Shown: positions 1 through 7,118 of the stretch, piece after piece | Numbering within the stretch: position 1 is the stretch's first letter | Layout: each line of letters begins with the position of its first letter | Source of the DNA: an uncultured Faecalibacterium sp. | GTDB lineage: Bacteria; Bacillota; Clostridia; Oscillospirales; Ruminococcaceae | Assembly (NCBI GenBank): GCA_900540455.1 | Contig: UQGD01000027.1 | Coordinates: 1-30,179 of the forward strand | DNA length: 30,179 nucleotides | Direction of reading: 5' to 3' | Notes under the pieces: generated by a model | What the model saw: only the letters and a program-made list of their open reading frames with translations | Database searches by the model: none | Told to the model about the DNA's origin: nothing | Translations under genes and position numbers: made by a program

Positions 1-69
1 GCACAAAATCGTCAGTCGGCGGGCAATGGTTTCTTATTCGGAGGCAGCCAAGGGGCTTTCTACTTTATT

Positions 70-1257
70 TTACAGGGACTGGATCGCAGCCTTGATGCGG
101 GCAGCGGCGGTCTTGGTCTTTTCTGCATCGCCAAAGGCGGTCAGGCGGAAGTAACCCTCGCCGCACTCGCCGAAGCCGACACCCGGCGTGCCCACCACAC
201 CGGCATTCTCCAGCAGCCAATCAAAGAACTGCCAGCTGTCCATACCACCGGGGCAGCGCAGCCAGATGTAGGGGCTGTTCTTGCCGCCGCAGTACCACAC
301 GCCGCACTCATCCAGTGCGTCGGCAATGACCTTGGCGTTCTGGCGGTAGTAATCCAGGTTGGCCTGGATCTCTGCCATGCCGCTCTCGCTGAACACAGCG
401 GCTGCTGCCCGCTGCACCACATAGGGCACACCGTTGAACTTGGTGGTCTGGCGGCGCAGCCAGAGCTTGTTCAGGTTCATGCCCTCCCGCTCCAGCTCCT
501 TGGGCACGATGGTGTAGCCGCAGCGGGTGCCGGTAAAGCCTGCGATCTTGGAGAAGGAGCAGATCTCAATGGCACACTCCCGGGCGCCCTCCACCTCAAA
601 GATGCTGCGGGCCAGAGCCGGGTCGGTGATGAAGCACTCGTAAGCAGCGTCGTACAGGATCACGGCGTCATTCTTCTTTGCGTAATCCACCCAAGCCTTG
701 AGCTGCTCCCGGGTGTAGGCAGCGCCGGTGGGGTTGTTGGGGCTGCAAATGTAGATGATGTCTGCCTTTACGCTGTCATCCGGCATCCCCAGGAAGCCAC
801 CCTCCTGGCTGGTGCGGCCGTAAATGATCTTGCGGCCGTCGGTGACGTTATCGTCCACATAGGTGGGGTAGACCGGGTCCGGAACCAGAACGGTGTTATC
901 GGTGTCAAACAGGCCCAGCACATTGGCCAGGTCGCTCTTGGCGCCGTCCGAAACAAAGATCTCGTCCTCAGCCAGCTGGGTGCCCCGGGCAGCGTAGTAG
1001 CCCTGGATCGCCGTTTTAAGGAAGCCGTAGCCCTGCTCCGGGCCATAGCCGTGGAAGCCCTCTTTGGTGCCCATCTCAGCGGCAGCCTCCTGCATGGCAG
1101 ACACCACGCACTTAGCCAGAGGCTGGGTCACATCTCCGATGCCCAGGCGGATGATCTCCTTGTCCGGGTGAGCCTGCTGGTATGCCGCCACCTTATGGGC
1201 AATATCCACAAACAGATAGCTGGCTTTCAGCTCACCATAGTGCTTATTCATTTTCAT
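70..1257 (-). CDS. dapL: LL-diaminopimelate aminotransferase
   Basis: A PLP-dependent class I/II aminotransferase (395 aa) that converts tetrahydrodipicolinate directly to LL-2,6-diaminopimelate using glutamate, bypassing the succinylase/acetylase branches. Seen directly: an N-terminal IRLGIGDVTQPL stretch typical of DapL, a FVSDGAKSD segment near 102-109, SPNNPTG at 172-178 and the Schiff-base lysine K237 in SFSK. Length fits the family (about 400 aa). The ATG at 1257 is preceded by a purine-rich GAGGG; a second ATG two codons in (M3) is possible. The gene lies just downstream of dapF on the same strand, with 44 bp between them, so the two pathway steps that yield meso-DAP are probably co-transcribed. 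The family assignment is strong. Confidence 0.96.
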   Translation of the reverse strand: MKMNKHYGELKASYLFVDIAHKVAAYQQAHPDKEIIRLGIGDVTQPLAKCVVSAMQEAAAEMGTKEGFHGYGPEQGYGFLKTAIQGYYAARGTQLAEDEIFVSDGAKSDLANVLGLFDTDNTVLVPDPVYPTYVDDNVTDGRKIIYGRTSQEGGFLGMPDDSVKADIIYICSPNNPTGAAYTREQLKAWVDYAKKNDAVILYDAAYECFITDPALARSIFEVEGARECAIEICSFSKIAGFTGTRCGYTIVPKELEREGMNLNKLWLRRQTTKFNGVPYVVQRAAAAVFSESGMAEIQANLDYYRQNAKVIADALDECGVWYCGGKNSPYIWLRCPGGMDSWQFFDWLLENAGVVGTPGVGFGECGEGYFRLTAFGDAEKTKTAAARIKAAIQSL

Positions 1258-1301
1258 AATGCTTTCCCTCGCTTTTTATCTCAATTTGCATTGCAGCAGC
1301 T

Positions 1302-2150
1302 TTATACCTCGGCCACACCCTCGCAGACCGTAACGGCCGGGCCGGTCATCCGCAGCTGACGGTCCGGCAGCACCTGGATGCACAGTTCCCCGCCCCGCAG
1401 AGCGATGTGCAGCGGCTGGCCCGCCGGGCACAGCCCCCGTTCCGTAAGGGCAGCCGCCACAGCGCAGGCCCCGGTGCCGCAGGCCCAGGTCTCGCCGCTG
1501 CCCCGCTCCCACACCCGCATCTTGATATGGGTGGGGTCCACCAGCTGGACAAACTCTGTGTTGATCTGCTGGGGGAAGTTCGGGTGCTTTTCAAACGCAG
1601 GACCCAGCTTTTCCAGGTCCAAATCGTCCACATCCGGCACGATGGTAACACAATGGGGGTTGCCCACGCTGACACAGCTGACCTGCCAGGTCCTGCCCGC
1701 TGCGGACAAGGGCACATCCACCAGCTCCGCTTCCCCCATCTGCACCGCAGGCAGGTCAGCGGGCAGCAGGCTGTACTGGCCCATCTCTACCTGCCACATC
1801 CCCTCCCCCTGCCAACGCAGGGTCTTGAGTCCGCTGCGGGTATCGATGCGCAGTTCATCCAGCACCGCACATTCCGGCGCATGGGTGCGCAGCCACTGGG
1901 CCACACAGCGGATGCCGTTGCCGCACATCTTCCCCTCGCTGCCGTCGGCGTTGAACATCCGCATCTGGCCATGGGCACCAGGCGTCTCCGGGGCGCAGAT
2001 GCAGATGATGCCGTCCGCACCAATGGAAAAATGCCGCTGGGACAGCCGGCAGGACAGCTCTGCGATCTGCTCCGGCACACCGCTCTCGCGGCAGTCCAGA
2101 TAGATATAGTCGTTGGCGCAGCCCTGCATTTTGGTAAACGGAAGCTTCAT
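1302..2150 (-). CDS. dapF: Diaminopimelate epimerase
   Basis: Cofactor-independent racemase (282 aa) converting LL-DAP to meso-DAP, the lysine precursor and peptidoglycan cross-linking residue; cytoplasmic. Both catalytic cysteines are visible: C76 in the MCGNGIRC motif and C224 in ETWACGTGACA. The N-terminal FTKMQGCANDY block carries Cys where many orthologues have GxGND, a minor deviation. The ATG at 2150 follows an AAAGGGG ribosome binding site. A sigma-A type promoter lies about 45 bp upstream and dapL follows, so this is the first gene of a dapF-dapL operon. Confidence 0.96.
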   Translation of the reverse strand: MKLPFTKMQGCANDYIYLDCRESGVPEQIAELSCRLSQRHFSIGADGIICICAPETPGAHGQMRMFNADGSEGKMCGNGIRCVAQWLRTHAPECAVLDELRIDTRSGLKTLRWQGEGMWQVEMGQYSLLPADLPAVQMGEAELVDVPLSAAGRTWQVSCVSVGNPHCVTIVPDVDDLDLEKLGPAFEKHPNFPQQINTEFVQLVDPTHIKMRVWERGSGETWACGTGACAVAAALTERGLCPAGQPLHIALRGGELCIQVLPDRQLRMTGPAVTVCEGVAEV

Positions 2151-2193
2151 AGCACAAACCCCTTTCCTGCTGATGCGGAAAACTTACGCTCCT

Positions 2194-2221
2194 ATCATAA
2201 CAGACCGGGCACATCTGTCAA
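2194..2221 (-). promoter_or_regulatory. Promoter of dapF-dapL
   Basis: On the minus strand TTGACA (2221-2216) and TATGAT (2199-2194) are separated by 16 bp, a near-consensus sigma-A promoter 44 bp upstream of the dapF ATG. The 329-bp gap between dapF and acpP holds this promoter and the acpP promoter on the other strand; nothing else there looks like a gene. A small hairpin (GAGGC/GCCTC around 2292-2312) is the only other structure seen. Confidence 0.7.
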
Positions 2222-2369
2222 GCCCCATTTGCTGCAGAAGCTTTTCCGCCCCTCACAGGAAAGCGGCCGGGCAAAATGGTCCTTGTCAAAAATGAGGCTT
2301 TCCGCCGCCTCTTTGTTGCAGGTTTTCCCCCAAAGGCCGGTACAGTGTGGACAAAATCAAAAACAGGGC

Positions 2370-2398
2370 TTGACAAGGGGCGGGGGTTGGGATATAAA
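2370..2398 (+). promoter_or_regulatory. Promoter of acpP
   Basis: TTGACA (2370-2375) and TATAAA (2393-2398) are 17 bp apart on the plus strand, about 80 bp upstream of the acpP ATG. This is a near-perfect sigma-A promoter, in keeping with high expression of acyl carrier protein. Confidence 0.75.
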
Positions 2399-2479
2399 AA
2401 ATAGAGAACACCTGCGCGGGGTGCAGCCCAAACGCTGGCTGCGCAGGAAAATACCAAACCCAAAAAGGAGACCGTGACA

Positions 2480-2716
2480 ATGGATGTATTTGAAAAGATC
2501 CGCGCACTGCTGGCGGAGCAGCTGGACATCGACCCGTCTAAGATCACGATGGACAGCGATATCATGAGCGATTTTGAGGCCGACAGCCTGGATATCGTGG
2601 ACATGGTGATGACGCTGGAGGATGAGTTCGGCGTTGAGGTGCCGGACGATGCCATCGAGACCCTGCACACGGTGGGCGATGTGGTGAACTTTGTGGAGAG
2701 CCACCAGAAGGGCTGA
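2480..2716 (+). CDS. acpP: Acyl carrier protein
   Basis: Small acidic carrier (78 aa) that shuttles fatty-acyl chains on a 4'-phosphopantetheine arm during type II fatty acid synthesis. The attachment site is S36 in the DSLDIVDMVM motif. The ATG at 2480 is chosen over an in-frame GTG two codons upstream because AAAGGAG (2464-2470) is spaced 9 nt from it. It stands alone rather than in a fab operon and is followed by a hairpin terminator, so it appears monocistronic. A dedicated carrier for another pathway cannot be excluded, but sequence and length are those of a housekeeping ACP. Confidence 0.93.
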   Translation: MDVFEKIRALLAEQLDIDPSKITMDSDIMSDFEADSLDIVDMVMTLEDEFGVEVPDDAIETLHTVGDVVNFVESHQKG

Positions 2717-2740
2717 GCAGCCCCGTTTTCTTTGACAAAG

Positions 2741-2791
2741 AGCCCCGCATACCGGCGACGCGATCCGGCGGCGCTGCGGCGGGGCTTTTAA
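2741..2791 (+). terminator. Terminator after acpP
   Basis: AGCCCCGC (2741-2748) pairs with GCGGGGCT (2779-2786), followed by a short T stretch (TTTTAAT). GC-rich stem with a 30-nt loop that can pair further; a plausible intrinsic terminator between acpP and proS. Confidence 0.6.
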
Positions 2792-2851
2792 TATGGGTTC
2801 GTGCGGGACGGAAACGCCGTCTGGCGCACGGCCTTTGGAGGATAGAACAAA

Positions 2852-4291
2852 ATGGCAAAAGACAACAAAAAGCTTGTACAGGCGATCACCAGCCAGGAGG
2901 AGAACTTCGCACAGTGGTACACCGACATCTGCGTCAAGGCAGAGCTGGTGGAGTATTCCAGCGTGAAGGGCTTTATCATCCTGCGGCCTTACGGCCAGGC
3001 GATCTGGGAGAATATCCAGAAAGACCTGGACGCCCGTTTCAAGGCCAGCGGCCATGAGAATGTGGCCATGCCGGTGCTGATCCCGGAAAGCCTGCTGAAA
3101 AAGGAAGGCGAGCTGGTCAATGGCTTCGCGCCGGAGGTGGCGTGGGTCACGATGGGCGGCTCGGACGAGCTTGAGGAGCGGCTGGCCGTGCGCCCCACCA
3201 GCGAGACCATGTTCTGCGACCACTGGTCCCGTGTGCTGCACAGCTACCGCGAGCTGCCGATGAAGTATAACCAGTGGTGCAGCGTGGTCCGGTGGGAAAA
3301 GACCACCCGCCCGTTCCTGCGCAGCCGCGAGTTCTGGTGGCAGGAGGGTCACACCATCCACGAGACCGCTGCAGAGGCCGAGGCAGAGACCCAGGCACAG
3401 CTGGACTGCTACGCAGATACCTGCGAGCAGGATCTGGCTATCCCGGTGCTGAAGGGCCGCAAGACCGACAAAGAAAAGTTTGCCGGTGCAGAGGCCACCT
3501 ACACCATCGAGGCCATGATGAAGGACGGCAAGGCCCTGCAGAGCGGCACCAGCCACTACTTTGGGGATAAGTTCAGCCGTGCTTACGATGTGACCTTTAC
3601 CGGCCGCGACAACCAGCTGCACTATCCGTACCAGACCAGCTGGGGCGTGTCCACCCGTCTGGTGGGCGCCATCATCATGACCCATGGTGATGACGACGGC
3701 CTGATCCTGCCCCCGGCTGTGGCCCCCATCCAGGTGGTGGTAGTGCCCATTGCCGCCCACAAGCCCGGTGTTTCCGAGAAGGCAGCCGAGCTGGCCGAGA
3801 AGATCTCCAAGTATGCACGGGTCAAGCTGGATGACAGCGACAACGCCCCGGGCTGGAAGTTCAGCCAGTGGGAGATGAAGGGTGTGCCCCTACGCCTGGA
3901 GATCGGCCCCAAGGATCTGGAGAAGAACCAGTGCGTTCTGGTGCGCCGCGATACCCGCGAGAAGGTGTTCGTCAGCCTGGACGAGCTGGAGACCGCTATC
4001 CCCGCACAGCTGGAGGCTCTGCGCCAGGACCTGTACCAGCGCGCCCTGAAGAACCGGGAGGCCCGCACCTGGGCTGCCACCACCATAGAGGAGGTCAAGC
4101 AGCTGGCTCAGGCCAACACCGGCTACATCAAGACCATGTGGTGCGGAGACCTGGCCTGCGAGATGAAGATGAAAGAGGAGGCTGGCCTGTCCAGCCGCTG
4201 CATGCCCTTTGCACAGGAGCACCTCAGCGATGTGTGCCCCTGCTGCGGCAAGCCCGCCAAGACCATGGTCTACTGGGGCGTAGCATACTGA
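2852..4291 (+). CDS. proS: Prolyl-tRNA synthetase, short archaeal/eukaryotic type
   Basis: Class II aminoacyl-tRNA synthetase (479 aa) that charges tRNA-Pro. The length and the LRPYGQAIWENI, LAVRPTSETMFC and motif-2 RWEKTTRPFLRSREFWWQEGHT blocks identify the short (type 3) ProS. It lacks the large editing insertion of the E. coli-type enzyme. The C-terminal domain ends in a cysteine-bearing segment (C-x-C-C-G, about residues 461-470) and finishes YWGVAY, like the zinc-associated C-terminus of this class. The ATG follows GGAGG (2837-2841). The leader between 2800 and 2830 can fold into a GTGCG...CGCAC hairpin with an inner ACGG/CCGT stem; no T-box elements are visible. Confidence 0.95.
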   Translation: MAKDNKKLVQAITSQEENFAQWYTDICVKAELVEYSSVKGFIILRPYGQAIWENIQKDLDARFKASGHENVAMPVLIPESLLKKEGELVNGFAPEVAWVTMGGSDELEERLAVRPTSETMFCDHWSRVLHSYRELPMKYNQWCSVVRWEKTTRPFLRSREFWWQEGHTIHETAAEAEAETQAQLDCYADTCEQDLAIPVLKGRKTDKEKFAGAEATYTIEAMMKDGKALQSGTSHYFGDKFSRAYDVTFTGRDNQLHYPYQTSWGVSTRLVGAIIMTHGDDDGLILPPAVAPIQVVVVPIAAHKPGVSEKAAELAEKISKYARVKLDDSDNAPGWKFSQWEMKGVPLRLEIGPKDLEKNQCVLVRRDTREKVFVSLDELETAIPAQLEALRQDLYQRALKNREARTWAATTIEEVKQLAQANTGYIKTMWCGDLACEMKMKEEAGLSSRCMPFAQEHLSDVCPCCGKPAKTMVYWGVAY

Positions 4292-4317
4292 TCCTCCCCT
4301 GCTCTGCATAAAAACCA

Positions 4318-4362
4318 AACAGCCCTGCGGCATCCCAAAAGGAGCCGCAGGGCTGTTTTTAT
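4318..4362 (+). terminator. Bidirectional terminator between proS and the ABC permease gene
   Basis: A perfect 14-bp stem (4318-4331 with 4344-4357) has a 12-nt loop and is followed by a T run on the plus strand and preceded by an A-rich stretch, so it can terminate both the proS transcript and the convergent ABC transporter transcript. Confidence 0.85.
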
Positions 4363-4379
4363 ACTTTTTTATATGTCGG

Positions 4380-5018
4380 TCACTTTTCGTGCCGGGGATA
4401 TAAGGCCACCGCCACCCGCCAGGACAGCAGGTAAAGCGCCAGCACCACCACAGCTGCCACGGCCACCGCCGTGGTGACCAGGCTCTGCGTGGCAGCTGGC
4501 AGGTCCTGGCTGCTGCCCATGAACACACCCATAAAACCTGCCATTGCGCAGATGAACAAAATGTAGGCCACCCGGGCCTTGTTCTGGTCAAAACGGAAGG
4601 TCAGCGGCAGCAGCACGATGTTGCCCGCCAGAGACATCAGCACCGCCAGCGCAACGCTCCGGATGACGATGCCCTGCGGGAGGTCTGCCCCATTCACGAC
4701 CCAGGCCAGCAGACCGCTGCCCCCTGCCAGGAGGCCCGCTATGCCCGCCATGCACAGGCCCACCAGATATTTGCAGCCCACGATCTGCTCCGCCGAGAGA
4801 GGCAGGGTGCGCTGATAGACGCTCCACCCGCTGGTGGTGTCCAGCGTCAGCAGGGACATGGGGATGGTGCCGGTCAGCATCCCGGCATAGAGCACCATGA
4901 ACCAGCTGCCGCTTTTCATTGCAAACACCGAGATCCCCATCATGATCAGCACTGCCACCCCTATAAAGCGGCAGCTCCGCTTTGCCTGGCAGAGATCCTT
5001 ATACAAAAGCCCTTTCAT
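4380..5018 (-). CDS. ABC-2 type transporter permease
   Basis: Hydrophobic 212-aa protein with about five or six predicted membrane segments (for example near residues 18-33, 38-58, 85-108, 120-137, 149-165 and 180-200). It looks like the ABC-2 permeases encoded next to YtrA-type regulators. Its ATG overlaps the stop of the ATPase gene (ATGA), so the two are translationally coupled and should form one exporter-like complex. Substrate unknown; related clostridial and bacillar systems respond to cell-envelope stress or antibiotics, so that role is inference. It is the last gene of a three-gene minus-strand operon ending at the shared terminator. Confidence 0.85.
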   Translation of the reverse strand: MKGLLYKDLCQAKRSCRFIGVAVLIMMGISVFAMKSGSWFMVLYAGMLTGTIPMSLLTLDTTSGWSVYQRTLPLSAEQIVGCKYLVGLCMAGIAGLLAGGSGLLAWVVNGADLPQGIVIRSVALAVLMSLAGNIVLLPLTFRFDQNKARVAYILFICAMAGFMGVFMGSSQDLPAATQSLVTTAVAVAAVVVLALYLLSWRVAVALYPRHEK

Positions 5019-5863
5019 CGCAGATCCTCCCCTTTTACCATCATCACAAACAATTCTTCAATGCTTACCGGCGTCAGGCTGCTGCCCTGGGGCACGTCCT
5101 CCCGGCGCACCAGCGCCTCGGCACCATAGGGCGTGACCCGCTTGCCGCGAACTGCGGCGGGGTCCAGCGCAGCAAACTCTGCCGCACTGCCATGCCACAG
5201 AGCATACTCGTCCCGCAGGGTGTCTTTGTCCTCACAAAGCATCAAACGGCCCTTGTGCAGGAATGCGATGGTATCGCAGAGTTTTTCCAGGTCGCTGACG
5301 ATATGGGAGGAGATCAGGATGGAGTGGTCCTCATCCCGGGCAAAATCCAGCAGGATGTCTAGCAGCTCGTCCCGGGCTACCGGGTCCAGTCCACTGGTGG
5401 CTTCGTCCAACAGCAGCAGCTTCGGGTGGTGGGACAAGGCCACCGCAATGCACTGCTTCATCCGCATCCCCTTGGAGAAAGCGCCAAACGCCTTCTTCTC
5501 CGGCAGGCCGAAGCGTTGGCAGTAGTCCTTGTAGGCCGCTGCGTCCCAGTTGGGGTAGATATCCGCCATCATCCGTCCGATCTGGACAGGGTTCATAGTG
5601 CCCGGCAGACCGCCGCCCTCCAGCACCACGCCCACCTCGGTTTTAAGCCGCTGCGGGGCTGCGCTGTTCTCCTGTCCCAGCACCCGGATGCTGCCGCCGT
5701 CCCGCTGCAGAATATCCAAAATCAGCCGGATGGTGGTGGATTTGCCTGCGCCATTTTCTCCGATCAGGCCGCAGATGGTGCCGCCGGGCAGGGTCAGATC
5801 CAAAGGCCCCAGGCAAAAATCCGAATAGCGTTTTTCCAAACCTTTTAATTCCAGTGCATTCAT
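5015..5863 (-). CDS. ABC transporter ATP-binding protein
   Basis: Nucleotide-binding subunit (282 aa) partnering the downstream ABC-2 permease. Walker A GENGAGKST is at about residues 35-43, a signature-like SKGM at 130-133 and Walker B LLLLDEATSGLD at about 149-160, followed by the switch histidine in ISSHIVSD. The ATG at 5863 is preferred to the GTG at 5872 because GAGGAG sits 6-7 nt before it. The GTG would overlap the repressor stop codon. The long C-terminal extension after the switch region is typical of multidrug or antibiotic ABC-2 ATPases. Confidence 0.92.
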   Translation of the reverse strand: MNALELKGLEKRYSDFCLGPLDLTLPGGTICGLIGENGAGKSTTIRLILDILQRDGGSIRVLGQENSAAPQRLKTEVGVVLEGGGLPGTMNPVQIGRMMADIYPNWDAAAYKDYCQRFGLPEKKAFGAFSKGMRMKQCIAVALSHHPKLLLLDEATSGLDPVARDELLDILLDFARDEDHSILISSHIVSDLEKLCDTIAFLHKGRLMLCEDKDTLRDEYALWHGSAAEFAALDPAAVRGKRVTPYGAEALVRREDVPQGSSLTPVSIEELFVMMVKGEDLR

Positions 5864-5868
5864 ATATC

Positions 5869-6240
5869 TCACTCCTCTGCTATCAGTTCCAGCATCTGCG
5901 CCAGCTCTTCCCGGCTCAGCCCGCAGGCCGATGCCAGGCGCACCGCTTCGCCCAGATGCGATTCGATCTGTTTATAGTACTCCTCCCGCAGCAGCTCCGT
6001 GTTTTTCGGAGCCACAAAAAACCCCTTGGAGGGTACCGCATACAAAAACCCCTCTTTTTCCAGCTCATCATACGCACGCTTTGTGGTAATGACACTGATG
6101 CGCAGATCCCGCGCCAGCCCCCGGATGGAGGGCATCGGCTCATCCGCCTGCAGCTCCCCGCCCACGATCTGATTTTTGATCTGGGTGTAGATCTGATCGT
6201 AGATGGGTGCGCCGCTCTTATTATCGATATACAGTTCCAA
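5869..6240 (-). CDS. GntR-family regulator, YtrA type
   Basis: Short GntR repressor (123 aa from the TTG at 6240) with an N-terminal winged helix (APIYDQIYTQIKNQI, then MPSIRGLARDLRISVITTKRAYDELEKEGF) and only a small C-terminal dimerisation tail, the YtrA subfamily layout. The TTG start is chosen because AAAGGAGG lies upstream and the N-terminus (LELYIDNKSG) matches family members. Extending to an earlier ATG would read through the promoter and operator. It is the first gene of an operon with the ABC exporter and very likely autoregulates through the palindrome over the promoter; the inducer is unknown. Confidence 0.88.
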   Translation of the reverse strand: MELYIDNKSGAPIYDQIYTQIKNQIVGGELQADEPMPSIRGLARDLRISVITTKRAYDELEKEGFLYAVPSKGFFVAPKNTELLREEYYKQIESHLGEAVRLASACGLSREELAQMLELIAEE

Positions 6241-6267
6241 CCTTTCCCGCCTCCTTTCGTACTTTCT

Positions 6268-6306
6268 GTGTATATTCAGTATATACACTAGATACAGCAT
6301 TGTCAA
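6268..6306 (-). promoter_or_regulatory. Promoter with overlapping palindromic operator for the GntR-ABC operon
   Basis: On the minus strand TTGACA (6306-6301) and TATACT (6283-6278) are 17 bp apart. A perfect inverted repeat, GTGTATAT (6268-6275) and ATATACAC (6281-6288) with a 5-bp centre, covers the -10 element. A repressor bound there would block RNA polymerase. The gene immediately downstream encodes a GntR protein, so this is its likely operator. Confidence 0.85.
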
Positions 6307-6370
6307 GGGGGGATCTGCACAGAGAAGCATCTTTTTTTCAAAAAGCCGTCCTGCGTTTCGGCCCTTCTGC

Positions 6371-6403
6371 GCAAAAAACGGCTGGCGAACCAGCGCCAGC
6401 CGT
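6371..6403 (-). terminator. Terminator of the cell-wall operon
   Basis: A 10-bp perfect stem (6378-6387 with 6394-6403), loop of 6 nt, is followed on the minus strand by TTTTTTGC. It lies directly after the M15-like gene. Confidence 0.85.
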
Positions 6404-6422
6404 CAAAAAAGCTTTTTTGTTC

Positions 6423-7115
6423 TCAATCGATCACGGTACGGGTACGTCCAATGCCCAGCACAGCCGTACTGATCTTTTTCCAGCTATTGCAGCCGCAGAT
6501 GCCATCCACTCCCAGACCAGCCCGGCGCTGATACCCCCGGAGCGCCTCCTCGGTGCGGGTGCCGAAGACGCCATCGATGCGGCTGCCTGTTTTATACCCC
6601 AGGGCAGACAGCGCATCCTGCAAGACCATGACATAACAGCCGCGGCTGCCCCGGCGCAGGGTGGGATACCCGGCCGTTGTGCCGGAACAGGCTGGCCGGC
6701 CATAGCGGCGGTCAAAATGGACCCAGGTGGGGGTCTGGCTCAGCGGTTCCACATAGCCCCAGGCGCCTGTAGCCCGGGCTGCATTGTAGATCTGGCGGCG
6801 GGAAGCGCTGTTCAGCCGCTGCCCTACGTCAAACGCCACCCCTACATAGTGCTGACTGCGTGTGCCATGGCCCCCCTCCCAGATACGGCGGAAGGCGTAC
6901 CCCACAGGGATGCCTTTGCCGTACTTGCGGCGGGTCAGGTTCCACGCTTCCATCGCTGCAATGGTGGTCCAGAGCGTGGGGCTTTTGGATTTGCCCCGAA
7001 ACTCCCGCACGGTCAAAGTCCGGCCTGTGCTGTACGGCATGGGGTCACTTTCACTCAGGCTCGAATAGGTGTAGATCCGGTTCTCATAGGCATCGTAAAC
7101 CAAAAGACGGGCCAC
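6423..7115 (-). CDS. M15-type peptidase with C-terminal peptidoglycan-binding domain
   Basis: A 230-aa protein with a D-Ala-D-Ala carboxypeptidase-like (peptidase M15) core. The zinc-site pattern shows as H89 and D96 in SQHYVGVAFDVG and H133 in WVHFD. A PG_binding_1-like repeat follows at about 150-217 (LRRGSRG, then DGVFGTRTEEALRGYQRRAGLGVDG). The start is a GTG at 7115 because AAAAGGAGGG, located inside the last codons of the upstream gene, is 7 nt before it; the intergenic gap is 3 bp. No classical signal peptide is seen, so export would need another route or the protein may act after lysis, or in a spore or phage-like context. Coupling to the SpoIID-like gene suggests a joint role in peptidoglycan trimming. 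Confidence 0.82.
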   Translation of the reverse strand: MARLLVYDAYENRIYTYSSLSESDPMPYSTGRTLTVREFRGKSKSPTLWTTIAAMEAWNLTRRKYGKGIPVGYAFRRIWEGGHGTRSQHYVGVAFDVGQRLNSASRRQIYNAARATGAWGYVEPLSQTPTWVHFDRRYGRPACSGTTAGYPTLRRGSRGCYVMVLQDALSALGYKTGSRIDGVFGTRTEEALRGYQRRAGLGVDGICGCNSWKKISTAVLGIGRTRTVID

Positions 7116-7118
7116 GGA

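Noticed and set aside
1407..2477. 356-codon plus-strand frame opposite dapF
   Set aside because: Antisense to a gene with both catalytic cysteines; ends at the acpP ribosome site by chance.
2788..2851. T-box or other riboswitch in front of proS
   Set aside because: The leader after the acpP terminator is only about 60 nt, with one hairpin; no T-box sequence or space for a riboswitch.
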